Shown here piece by piece: positions 13,401 through 25,400 of a stretch of 64,000 nt of DNA. Origin of the DNA: Ectocarpus siliculosus (Eukaryota; Sar; Phaeophyceae; Ectocarpales; Ectocarpaceae); NCBI GenBank assembly GCA_000310025.1, contig FN649740.1, forward strand, positions 3,897,774-3,961,773. The letters run 5' to 3'. Each line of letters opens with the position of its first letter. Position 1 is the first letter of the stretch. The notes under the pieces were generated by a model. It saw only the letters and a program-made list of their open reading frames with translations, was not told the origin of the DNA and did no database searches. The position numbers and the translations under genes were made by a program.

Positions 13401-16400
13401 AAGATGATATGCTTCGACAAGTCCTAGCGCAATGCGAGGCCGCCTTCCTTGCCGGGACCGAAGATGCAACAACACCCGGGTGAGTGGAGAAACTTCCCGA
13501 CTGCCGATCCATTTCTATCTTGGGATAACACCCTCTTTGCATGATTCCAAACCCATCAAATTGTCAGCCGCGGTGCTCCTGCTCTGTCAGCGCACCTGTT
13601 GGCCAGTGTCACTCTTGAAAAGGTTTGTTGCCTAATCGAGCACTGTACTGTTCTTCGGGGAGATGCCCAGAGCGTACGACGTAACCCGCAAAGCAACTAA
13701 TCAACAGCCCTCGGTTCCACTACTGTTGTGTGATGTGGTGTTACCACGGTCTTACTGCTGTTGTGGAGAACATATTCGCTATACAGTAGTGTACGGCCCG
13801 TGCGCGGCAGAACACACCTTGATAGCATCTTCACGATAAGCTTGCCAGCAAGGACGGCAAATGAGTTCAGTTCTGACGTCACGACGTCACCACCATTTCA
13901 TCTAGACTGCTGACGCAAAGCTGATACGTGATGTCCACCAATCCGACGCAGTTTACCTCAACCCCCCCGCCCTCCCCCCCTTCTCTCTCTCCGACCCTCC
14001 CTCTGCACTTTCACAACAGTTCCGTCCCCTCCTCCTCGTCAGCCTCGGAAACCGCCGCCGCCGCCCCCGGTCCGAAACAGCTATCGGCCAAATCGGCGCC
14101 GTTGGAAGGTCTTCGAAGGTTTTCTCGCGATGGAACGGACGGGGTTTTCATGGGGGCCGCTGGCGTTCCCGTGCGGTACAGACTGTGAGTAAGATCACAG
14201 TCTCATCACCAACGTTGGTGTTTGAGGGAGAGGCCTTAAAGTCAATCCAAGAAGGCCTGTGAAGAGTCAGGTGGCGCATTGTTCGGGAGGATTTTTGACA
14301 GAATGATCGTATCTTAACAAGTTGGTGGGGTACAGCTGAACCACACTCCGGTGCTTCTGCCGTACAAGACTCAAGTAATTTACTCGCCCCTCGAATACCG
14401 CCTTGCCGCGGGTGTTGGTCCAAGGTTAGCGGAAAGCTCTGTCATGTCTATGCTCCCGCTGTGTGCAGAAGACTGTTGAGAGAGCGTACATTTTCCCAGA
14501 GGTACTCTGCCACTTTGTATTCGAATCGGGGCTTGTTCAATCGATATACACCAGGCCCCCCTATCCCACGCCAGTGCTTGCCTCACTTAGTGTTCCGTTG
14601 GTGGCGCTGTCCGTTGCTGCTTCTATCACCACAGGTTTCCCAAGTACTCCAAGGGAGAGGGAGACGGGTGTGGGAAGCTTCAGCCGGGTGTGATCCTTCT
14701 GACGGGTTTGATGGAGTCCATGACCAAGTACGGGGAGACGATTGCTCACCTCAATGACAGGCGAGCGGGATCGTGATCGGGAGTCAACCAGCCGGGTGTT
14801 TGTGCTCACGCTTGGTTAAGTTGGTGTGGTGATGCTTTCTTTCGTCGCTTGTGCTGTTGGCGTGGTGTGGTCTGCAGGTGCTGCGACGATGTCTGCCTCC
14901 CCACGGTCGGTTGAATATTATTTTTCTCCGTCGAGCCACTTCGCGAGGGATGCACCCTCTGTGCGCGTAAATCTCGCACTTGCGCACCCCAGCACGCGCT
15001 TGCCGAAGAGGCAAAACATCAAGTCCAAATCACATAGCCGTTGCCTAAGGCCAGAGCTTCACTCGTTGGCATATTTTGTAAAACCGTGACGTGATGTTCG
15101 GGTTCGACATGATGTGGTTTGAACAAGTCAACGTTGCCCCAAGGCATCACAGGGGCTGTCGCAAGACGTGCAGTAATCCTCCTCCTAACAAGCACTCCCC
15201 CCGTCCCCACGTCAAGTTGCCCTGTTTCTTCGGCTGATTCTGATTCGGAGTTTGGAGCCGGGCACACCTCCATCATGGCACTACACTCCAATCCGCCATC
15301 GTCTCTCCATGCGCCGGTTGGCTCAGTTGCCGTTGTCTTTTTTTTTTTTTTTCGGTGCCGTGACGTTCCTGTTTTATTTTTAGGGGGTTCTCGGTGTACA
15401 CGTACGACCACCACGGCCAGGGACTCTCGGGGAGGCTTCCAGTTCCGGACGGCGCCGACCCGACGGTCGCTCACATCACGTAAGAGAGGGAGTGGACGTC
15501 GGTATTCAGCTGGTTTGTTGGTGCGAAATGCTGGCTATTGTTTGAACTAGGAAACGGTGTGGCCAGATGGATACCTTTGCGGTCGCCGCCCTGTCGCCGC
15601 ACCTACTCCAGGGTCCCAGCACCCCACGTCACGAAATGGGCAACATGTTTAGCATTGTGTACCACTAGTCTAGGCGGAAAGAGGGAGACTCGCAGATTGT
15701 CCAACCCGATTCGACTGGGTTGGGTCACCACGGAGCCGAAAGCACACCTCCGTACAGCTGCCGAATTCACGAACCAAGAGAGCGCAAGATCTTTCTTGGC
15801 TACCAACAGAAAATCAAGTGTTCTTTTCGACAATCCAGTGCGGTTGCTCTTGTTCGATTTTTCTTGTCCCTGGTGAGGGAGACGTTGGCGTTGAAGGGTT
15901 GTGCGGCGTGACTTATTTCGGCGAAAGGAGCGCGCCGCGGTCCCCACAACATGTACATGGGTCGAGGTCGCTGCAAGTTTGATATATTTTCCGTTGTTGT
16001 TGTCGTTTTTCAACAAAAAAAGATCCCACCACCTACAGCCTGCATTCGCAAATAGGCGGGAAGAGCGTGGTACAATAGACAAGTTTTTTTGCAGATGTTG
16101 ACCAGACCCCATCTAACCTGCTGCGCTACAATATCGGCATGGTCTTGACCGACGTTTCCAACTGGCCAACAAACTCGAAACCTCTCAAGCTCAACCCGCT
16201 CCCTGATAACAAATCATGCGACACTCTCGTCTGATAGAAGATGGCGTGTAGAATCGCTCCTCCACCTCCTTTGGACGGCTCCTGGTTGTTGCATTACCGT
16301 ACATGTGCACCCATAGGTATTCAACGCCCCTTTCCTCCCTTCCCCGCTCTCTCTGTGTAGAAACGTAGGATGAGATAAAAAGAACGGTTCCGGAGGGCAT

Positions 16401-19400
16401 CGAACCCTCGACCTCGCGATTAACAGTCGCACGCTCTGCCACTGAGCTACGGAACCCCTGTCGCGCCCGTGACCTATTGGGACCGGCAAAACTTGCGTTT
16501 TTATATGACGGGTGGGTTGTAGAATAGAACAGCTGTAGGTCGTCACACCACAAAATGATGCAAGTGTGCGTCTTCATGCATGACTCGTGACCTGGGTTGA
16601 CACCATCCCTTAGTCCCCTACCGTCTCTGTCTACATCTCATTCCAGCCATCTCTCGCAAGATTCCCCGCGTACTAAATGTTTCTAAGACCTGCGTGATCT
16701 GTGGTACCCTTACTCAACACGGCGGCAACGTTTAAGTGGTGTATCTTGTCGCTGCGTGCGCACGTTCTCCAAATGTTCAGCGATTTCGACCACTACGTAC
16801 AGGACCTGGAAAGATTTTCGAAGGTAATTCTCCCCGCCACTGTGCGGCCGCGCGACGCGAGCGGTGGGACCAGAACGGGCGGCCAGGGTACGGCGGGCAG
16901 CGGAGACTCTCCCGTTGTGAACGGCGAGCCCCTCGGCTGTGACGCGCCGTTCCCCGCGCTGTCTCTGTCCGTGGTGGCGCACTCGATGGGTGGGCTGATA
17001 GCGGTCAACGCCGCGCTGCGAGAGCCTGAGCTCTTCGACGGGGTGAGACAAAAATCGCGTTTTTTTTCTTGCGTCGTTGTTTCGAAGAACGTGACATCGT
17101 GCGATTTCGAGAATCACCGGGTGTGTGATCGTGTTGGTGACGGTGTGTCGAATCAAAGGTGTTGCGTTTGTGATCCCCCGATCCCCCCGAGAATGAAGAC
17201 AAAATCGTTGAGAGGGTTACAGGGGTATCACAGAACCGACCGAACTGCGAATACACCCCCTTGCCGACACGTGTGGAGTCCGCGCTGTGGGCGTTCAACC
17301 CAGACCCGGTCCAATGAAATTGGTGCAGATATCGTTTCTTCGAATTTCCTCCTGCCCCGAAGTCTGGGTAGTACCACGTTTTGTGTTGGAGGTTCGTTTG
17401 TGAGGGTAGTTTCCGCCATAGAGGCACAACGTGAGCACCATTTTGCACAGCGACAACATTCATTTTATGCCCTTGTCTCCGTGGTACCATCACCTCTTCC
17501 GTTTGGATGCGTGTATCGTGTGTGGAACTTCCAGTCAATGCTTGTAATAGTTTCAAATCGCCGAGGAAATTTGGCGCATGGCAACGGTTAACTTCACTTC
17601 GTACTTGTGTACCCCCCGCCATAAACATCTTCCGCGTGTAAATTGCGCAAAAAATAAACCATGTTTTCGCGAAGCTTGTTCTGGCTGCTCCCATGCTGGC
17701 GCCTAACACCGGAAAACTACCGAATGGCGTCGTAGGAGCGCTTACCTGGGTCGTGACAAAGCTCGGGCGACAGGGGCACAGGTGAGAACAGCTTTATTCG
17801 CTGCGAAAGCCATCGCAAACGACAGCAGTCTCGTCGATCCATGATCGGACCGGCTTGGCTTAACCCTTACGTGACTGGGTTAATTTGATCTTTTTTGTTT
17901 TTTTCCCCACAACTGGCTCTCTGCGGTCAAAGGTCTTCCAAGCATGCGTGTACACCCATAAATCACGGCGGCAAGGATGGTGCAGCAGTGGGTCCATGCG
18001 TGGGGCTCACAGGGATGGGGACGCGGTATATGTAAGGGTGACGAACAGGAGTACAGTAGTACTACTGCTGTACAGCAGTAGCAGCTATGCGGAGAGAAAT
18101 AGACTGTACAGCAGCTGCAGTGTACAGTTTCTGAGCAGGTGTGCATGCCTGTCTCCGACAGCAACCGTCCGCGCAGAGGATGTACCTGTGCAAGCAATAC
18201 CTGTTGGCACATCTTCTCCACCTCATCCTTGGACAGAACATACGGGAAGCGCATATGCTAGCGGCGCTAGATGTGAAGACGTTGACGGGAAACCGCCTCA
18301 CAGAAGCGCCAGATGACGAAAAAAACGGCCCGCTCATCAGAGAATCGAGACCATCATCCACTATCGCACAAAATGCATAAGGGTCGTTCTTATCGACCAA
18401 TAAAACACGAAAAAAAAACGAAACCGTGTTTTCTTGAACATATATGGAGGCGGTTTTCCCCGAAAGCGTGAAAAGAAGGAGCCGGTTTTTTTTGGGGCTT
18501 GCTACTTTCACGAATCCGTGTTTTTGACAAAAGCATCGGACAAGCGCACCGCGGGCGCTGTAACGTAACTGAGAACGCTAGAAAGACCTGCCAGACTCAC
18601 GTCCAGGTCTGTTGTGGAGATGGACAAGCGGCAGAAGCGGCGTCCAGTCCGTTCTTGGCCCAAAACTAGGCATTGCGTGGTGCTCTCGCTTCAACTGCTG
18701 CTGTTGGTGCTGTTTTTTTTTTTCAATCACACATAGCAAACACGGAAACAGTAGAACGAGTACAGCAGCAGCACCAAGACCTCCAACGCGCTGATTCCTT
18801 CGGTTCGGCTGTCTATATGATACCATCTCCCGGCGCCGTGCTGCTTCGTGGGTATTGGGTGCTTGGGTGTATCTCCATAAAGTGTGTGAGAGACGTGTGC
18901 CACCTCACCAAAATGCCGTTGGAAAAAATGCGGCGAGATTATCTCTTTTTGGTCGGACGCATCAACATCAATCCACGGCACCACGCAGCAGTAGAGCAAC
19001 AGGGCCTCCGACACACTAATTCTTTCGGATTGGCCATCTATATGATGCTGGCCGTCAGCGCGGCTGCCGCCCTATGATTGTTGAGCTCGTCTACCTTTGG
19101 GCAGGTGGTGGTCAAAGATGGGAGTCGCAATCGTGAAAAATGAGCTGGCAAACTGAAGAAATCGCAAGCAACACCCAGGTGGCGACACTCTGCCCTGCGC
19201 CTGTTGTTGCTGAAAACTGAAAACAGCAGGCCAGGTGGACGGGATCTTTCTAAGTGTGTTGTCCTCTGTGTCGGGTGCTGCTCATTGCGCTTTCACCGCT
19301 GCTCTATGGTGAGCTATACCATGTCAACCTGTTGTGTGTCGAGCAAAACGTGTATTCAGGGAAGGAAACGTACTTTTCGCGATGACATCACGACTAGAAT

Positions 19401-22400
19401 AAGCGAAAATAATCGGATCTTCTTTTCACCGTTCCGTGAAAAAAAGCGTATTTTTTTCGTTGCGTTAACAATACCCCTAAAAATCGTGACAAATTTTACT
19501 ATTCTGTACTACAAATAGAGAGCTGTGATCGGAGCTGTGATCGGAGCTGTGATCGGAGCTGTAGTCCCGAAAACCCTTGCCTTTGAGCGAAATTTTGCAC
19601 ACAGCAGACGAACCACCCTTCACTCCCAATACTGGGAACCACACGCACCGCAATCACAACAACATCAAGCACCGAGGCAGTACGTTAGCATCGGATCCGG
19701 TGTGCGCTTTCTCTGCTCTCCCCCGCGGATGCGGCACCGGGTTGATCACATGTATTCAGGGCGCCTCCGGTGGTATTTTGCGTTTGAAACAGCAGCCGGT
19801 AGGCAGTAGATTGGATCTGGAAAGGATATCTGCCCCACGTCAGAGAGATTAGGCATGGGTGAACAGTTTTGTATTAGGTGAGTCCTGTGCGCATTGCTGA
19901 TAAGCGTGCTTTTGGGGTGGGCTGCCTGTGTATTCCTGCTGGTCTCTATGTATGCTTTTTGCTCTCTTAGCCGAGGCACAACGGTGATCTTTCGGCACGC
20001 AAAAGTGATCGGAGCTGAGAACGGAGCTGAATCGGCCTGTAGTCACGTAAGGGTTAAGACTACGTCCGCTCCTTGTACACACAGCCGCGTCCAGGCTTTC
20101 GTTGAGTTGGCCCACCTAGTACTACAGCAAGCGGCGAGCAGCGGCCGCTAGCGCGTCAACCCCGGTGCGACACGATTGCCGGCAGTCATTAGATGCTGTT
20201 CGAACACCAGCTCGGCCTAACACAACATCTTCGCCACGCTCCTCTCCAGCTCCGCAACAGAGAAGAATCGCAAGTGTTGGGTGCAAAGGCGTGAATCGTT
20301 CTCTCTTCTTGCCCCGCGCCGCACGTGCTGTCCCAAACGCAACGGGAGTGCAGAAGCCCCATCCGGCGACCCGCACGGGCAACTATGGAATGGTCCAGGG
20401 TGACGCACGACAAAGAGCGCCTCCGTCTCTGGGAAACCCTTCGGGGCACAGTGGGTTGCGTGCTCCAGCGAGGGCCGAGCTTTGCCTGGCTGTCGAAATC
20501 CGTGCTGGCTTCGAAGCGCGCTCGGGGCCGACTCCATCAGCTATCGGTGAGCGCAGGAGGGTTGAAAAGAGAGGTCGTAGCAGTAATTGTTACCGCTCGG
20601 TCGGCGTTTTCGAAGTTTGATGAAGTTTGCGAAATCATGTGGTACCGTAATAGTTGGAGAGATGGCACCGGTCGGAGAGATCGCACCGGGGTGCCTTGAA
20701 AAAACTAAACGAACGATATAATTGCATTTCCGCACCGGGGTCAGAGAGATGGCACCGGTCGGAGAGATGGCACCAGGGTGCGAAAACAAAAACGAGGAAG
20801 ATACGTTTAATAAAGCGATCGCACCCGCTCCGACTATTACGGTACGTAGTGTCGCGGTTTAACGCGTTCACTCCGCCTTGCGTCCGCTCCGTAATAGTAT
20901 GTTTTGGGAGCCATCACAAAGGTCTACGCCGGCGCAGAACACAACCGGCTGCAGGGCCCGCCATGTCACTTGAAAGCTGTACCCGCTGGCACTTCTCTCT
21001 TCGAACGACACAAAGAACGGAGATGACAGGAAAACAAGAGAGGCAAGACCATGACTAGCACGCACTCGTCTTCAACCCCCCGCGCCGTGTTCGCCCACCG
21101 AGCGGCGTGGACTATCCACGCCTACGCCGGCCTCTGCAAACCTTATCTCCTCGTCCAACATCGTCTCTCACCCCCCCGACTTCTTCAGACACGATTACCT
21201 TTCTGTCAGACAAATTTGAAGTTCTGCCCTCCTACGTAGGGCAACGCCAACCGTGTCTAGCTCCTTGAGCACGGTGATTTCTAGACAGTCCATGTCGAAT
21301 GGGGGCGACCGTCAATCTCGCGCCTTTGGGGACAACGATTCGGCCGGTTCCTCACGTAGAGAAATGCTGCGCTGCTCTTTCCCCCTGAGCGAACATCGAA
21401 ATATTGCACAGAGGGAGCTGCACCCCGCAAGTTTCGGTCGCACCTGGGGAAGCGGGTGGTTGCTGAGTGCGCCATTGGCCTCACCCACAGTGCCGGTCTG
21501 GAGGTGTGAAGAAACAACGAGCATCGCTGTTGGGTCTCACGTTCACATCGATCTTCGTCCGCGGGCGAAACTCGTGTGTTTCGATCACTTTTTTTTTCTT
21601 TTGTCCCGTTGCTGTCTTTTCTGAAGCCTTAGCTTCAGTCTCATCGTTCGATATCCGTGGACATTTCATTCGCATGCCCCAACCCTTTGCCCGACCGGGT
21701 CTAAAATGCTGATCTCGAGCTACAGTGCAAATCTCGTGGCGCCTCGAGTAGGGTTCGGTGTGGAATCGCAAATCGTGAGCCATCCCCGAGTTTGAGCAGC
21801 TCCCGCCTCCTGTGGCCGGCAAGAGTCGGCCTTGACTGTCCGTTGCCTGTTTCGCCATGGAAACGGCCGGTTGAACAGCGAAAGAGGGTCCTGCGTGGTG
21901 CGCGCCACATTTGTTTTTTTGGCGTTTGTTCTTGAGTGACCATTGTACACATGCGGCTGCTGCTGCGGTTGCTGCTGCGGTTGCTGCAATGGTCGTAAGG
22001 TTATCATAGTCAGGTTAGACAACAGCCTGCTCGTTCGTGTAGCGGTAGCGGTGCGCATCTATCGCGACGGCAAGCACATTAAGAGAATCAGAGATAGTAG
22101 TTCGTCCGTCGTGCTTCTATATGTGTTGTCTACACAACAGATAGACTAGTCGTGTTTTTCTTTGTTGCCACTTCATACCAGAAAAGAAAGAAAGTCTCGG
22201 GCGCACACAGTAAAGTGAAAACGACACCTCACAGGCTGAATCTTACGGTGTGATTTTTTCCGGATTGGATTTGGGTGGGGGGTCCTTTTCTGAGCCAAAA
22301 AAATAATTTGGGCATCTTACGGGTAGGAAAATTGCAATTTCCAACAGCCCGAAATCCAACAGCGCAGTTTCCAACAGCGATTCCGGCCGGCTTGTTAGCA

Positions 22401-25400
22401 AATTGGCCCATTTTCCAACAGCGATCCTGTTGGAAAATCGCTGTTAGAAATGGGGGGGGGTGCCCCCTGGTCACACCCCGATCGTGCCAGAACGAGGAAC
22501 TACACCGTCTGCTGGCCATACAGAGGCCAGTATCATGAGGTCATGCACAAACCCTCAGCAGGTATCTAAAATTCAGGGCGGTCTGCGTCGTGTTGGCCGC
22601 ACACGAGCCGAAAACGTCAACCCTGCCACATTGCTGCTGACGTTCTTGCCTTTGGGCCGAAAAGAGCCGTTTCTGCTCCTGCTGCATGTGTGACCAGTTC
22701 AAAACGCATGCCAGACAGAGGCCTTAAGCCGTCGACATCCACAAACTGCAGCCAATGGCGTGTGTTCATACTCATACCCTCTACTCGCGTACCAGAAACA
22801 GAGCATGTTGTCCAGTTTGGATTGTACACGGCCTGCAAACGTGAATCGAGGTGTGGTCGGTGTTGCCTGTTTTGGACGTTGCTTGTTTTTTTCTGCCGCT
22901 TGCTCCGAGTCGAGTGTGATCGTACAACGCATGCCATCAGAGAGAGGCCTTTGGCCGACGACATCCACAAACTGCAGCCACGGGCGTACGATGATACACA
23001 TGCCCTCTGCAGGCGACCCATAAATAGGACGCTCGGTGTCTTGTTGGTCGCACACGAGCCAAAACCGTGTACTGAAGGATGTTGTGACTCACAAGAACAT
23101 GAACCAGCCTCTTTTTCCCTTCAGAAAAAAATATACCTCGAGGAACCGTAAGACGGTCGTTTGGATCTGGATATTTTTTTCGGTGCAGGCCAACCCCCCC
23201 CGCCCCCCCCGAGAGCAAAAAACAAATCTCTGAAATAATCACACCGTAAGACTCAGTCTGCACCTCACCGCTATAGAGGTCGAAATAAGATAAAAATGGT
23301 ATCGTAATTGCGAGCAAAGTTCACAAACATGTTTTTTTCCAACTTTTTTTTACTTGGTTTTAGTATACCCCCCCCCCCCCCCCTCAGCGCCTCTGGAGGG
23401 AGGGTAGGTGTCGGGGATTTTTTTTCTGGTGCGCCCCTTGTCTCCACAGTTCGGAAAAGACGACAATTTTTCTTTTGTTGTGTTTGTTGTTTGCTGAGCG
23501 CACATCGGATGTCGCCATTCGTTACACGTGTTTTAACCTGCGGTGGGCCAGAAGGATGAGAGTGAGTGTCTTCTCGAGGGTTCATCATGCCTTGTCTTCT
23601 CGAGCCTCTCTCCCTTTAGTCTACCTCTCTCTCTCTGTCGCATTTCGCCGTTAGGTTCCCAACAACATCGAACCTTAACGGCAATCGTTTTGCTTGTTGC
23701 TGAGTAGGAGGCTACCCATGTACCCGGCTGCTGCATATGAGGCGGTGGGCGCCGCCTCTTTCCGTCAAGCAATGGGCATGGCCCCTAGTGTTCGCTGCAT
23801 GCTATGTGACAGCTTCCGGTGGTTCAGATCGGCGGCGGCGGTGGTTTTTGGCCGGTAAGCCCCCCAGTACAACGCGAACCGCGACTGCGCTGTTTCATTG
23901 TTTTGGGGTCCCCCACCCACTCACCCACGAATTGCAGCAGTTTTCGTTGGGGGGGTGTTTTTCTTGCCATGTCCATGACGTGGTGCCCCGAGTGAGTATG
24001 GTTCGGTAGGGAATCGCAAACCATGACCCCTCCCTGGGTTTGAGCATCATCTTCCGCCTCCTGTGATGGACGAAAACACCGGAAATTGTCTCGCCATCCA
24101 AACAACAGTTGGCAAGTTGAAAAAAGAGGGTCCGGTCCGCCGAAGATTTTGTTTGTTGTGTTTCCCTGCCGACCAATAACCTCGGCTACAGCGGTGCAAA
24201 TCTCATGGCGTCTCAAGTACGGTTCCGTAGGGAATTAAAAGTCACGACCCATCCCCGACTTTGAGTAGCTTCCACCTACTGCGACGGATCAGACCGACTT
24301 CAAACCCTTCATCTTGTCTGTCTGTGCCGCCATGTCGCTATCCGCGAACAACAGCAGTTGGAGAGTAACGAAAAAGAGAGTCTGCTTCGCCACTAAGAAA
24401 ACAGTTTTTTTTCGATTCTTCTGCAGCTGGCTATGATGCTAAATTACGATCTTCGGGTTAGCTGTGGTTGGGCTTGAGGCATAGGGTCTACGGCAGCATA
24501 TTCTATGCGAGGAGTTGACACCTTGCTCGCGTAACGATGCGCATCTCCCACCGCAATCTCCCACCGCAAGCAGAATGAAGTCGTCACCATGATGTTCTTT
24601 CTTTGTGACTACAAGTGAATGAGACACAACTTTTGTTCTTGCGGAGTGAAAGAGACTCAACTACGGCTGTACAACGTACCAGTCCGTGTACCCGGCTACT
24701 GCCTGTGAGGTAGACGGTGCTGCCCCTGCTGTTCTCGGCGGTACATGGAAAGCTTCCGGTGGGTCAGAACGGTAAGGGTGCCTTTTCTTCACTCTGCTCT
24801 GCTCCACAACATGGACACTTATTTGTTTCCTGTCGCTGGCGGTCTCTCTTTTTTATCGCCGTTCGTTCTTGCTTTCAATAAACTGTGATTCGTTTGGTCA
24901 TACTGAGGGTGAACCTTGCCAGACCACTATTCCGTCGAAAATCGAAAATCGAGAGTCGAAAATGTCACTGATTGGACAGAGCTCCAGTGTTCCGCCGCCG
25001 GTTATTCGATCTGGCGGTAATTGTTCCGAATATTCTCCGATATGGAAAAATCAAAAGCGAGCACTAACAGACTCGAAATCGAAAATCGAAAATGCCAACC
25101 GGAACATCAACCTGGCTGCCAACCCCTCACAGAAGCGTACATGCCTCCATTTCGATACTCGTCTAGCCACCTACAGGTTGCTTGGTGATGCAAGCAAGAG
25201 CTTGACAGAAAGCTGACATCCAGCAGAGCACGGTTTACTTTCTTGAGCGAGATTTGCATTAAGTTGAGAGAGAGAGAGAGTCATCGCCGTGAAACTCTTT
25301 CTTTGTAAACGCAGTTCAACGGCAGCTATTTTGGTTTTCCTGCATCAGCACACAGCTTTCAATCACACATTGCTCGCTGAGTTCGAAACGTATCGATGCG

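Larger units (their letters stand above)
17864..20053. mobile_element. piggyBac-like non-autonomous element, copy 2
   Basis: A 2190-bp element bounded by TTAA on both sides (17860-17863 and 20054-20057), with terminal inverted repeats CCCTTACGTGACT and AGTCACGTAAGGG. A TTAA target duplication and CCC-starting ends are the signature of the piggyBac superfamily. No transposase is encoded, so it would need help from elsewhere. It sits in lipase intron 8 (17782-20398) and contains a second element at 18380-19477. Confidence 0.8.
21716..24400. repeat. Three diverged copies of one repeat
   Basis: About 21716-21905, 23987-24155 and 24180-24400 share the order GGTTCGGT/AGGGAATCGCAAA, then CCATCCCCGAGTTTGAGCA, CGCCTCCTGTG, and an end near AAAGAGGGTCC. 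The sequences 23717-23830 and 24690-24775, beginning GTACCCGGCT and ending CTTCCGGTGG, are a second repeated pair. They look like old, decayed insertions in lipase intron 9. The hAT-like element at 22232 lies between copies. Confidence 0.6.

Noticed and set aside
13931-14080. ATG 13931 as the lipase start
   Set aside because: The Pro/Ser-rich translation before 14081 is a polypyrimidine tract typical of an intron 3' end, and the only phase-0 acceptor (CAG at 14078-14080) joins exactly to the upstream signal-peptide exons. It is kept as an alternative.
17005-17709. 234-codon minus ORF
   Set aside because: Runs antisense to lipase exons 7 and 8 with no family resemblance.
20640-20800. CRISPR-like array
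   Set aside because: The repeated GAGAGATGGCACCGG units lie inside a MITE with inverted ends, have no regular spacers, and the genome is eukaryotic.
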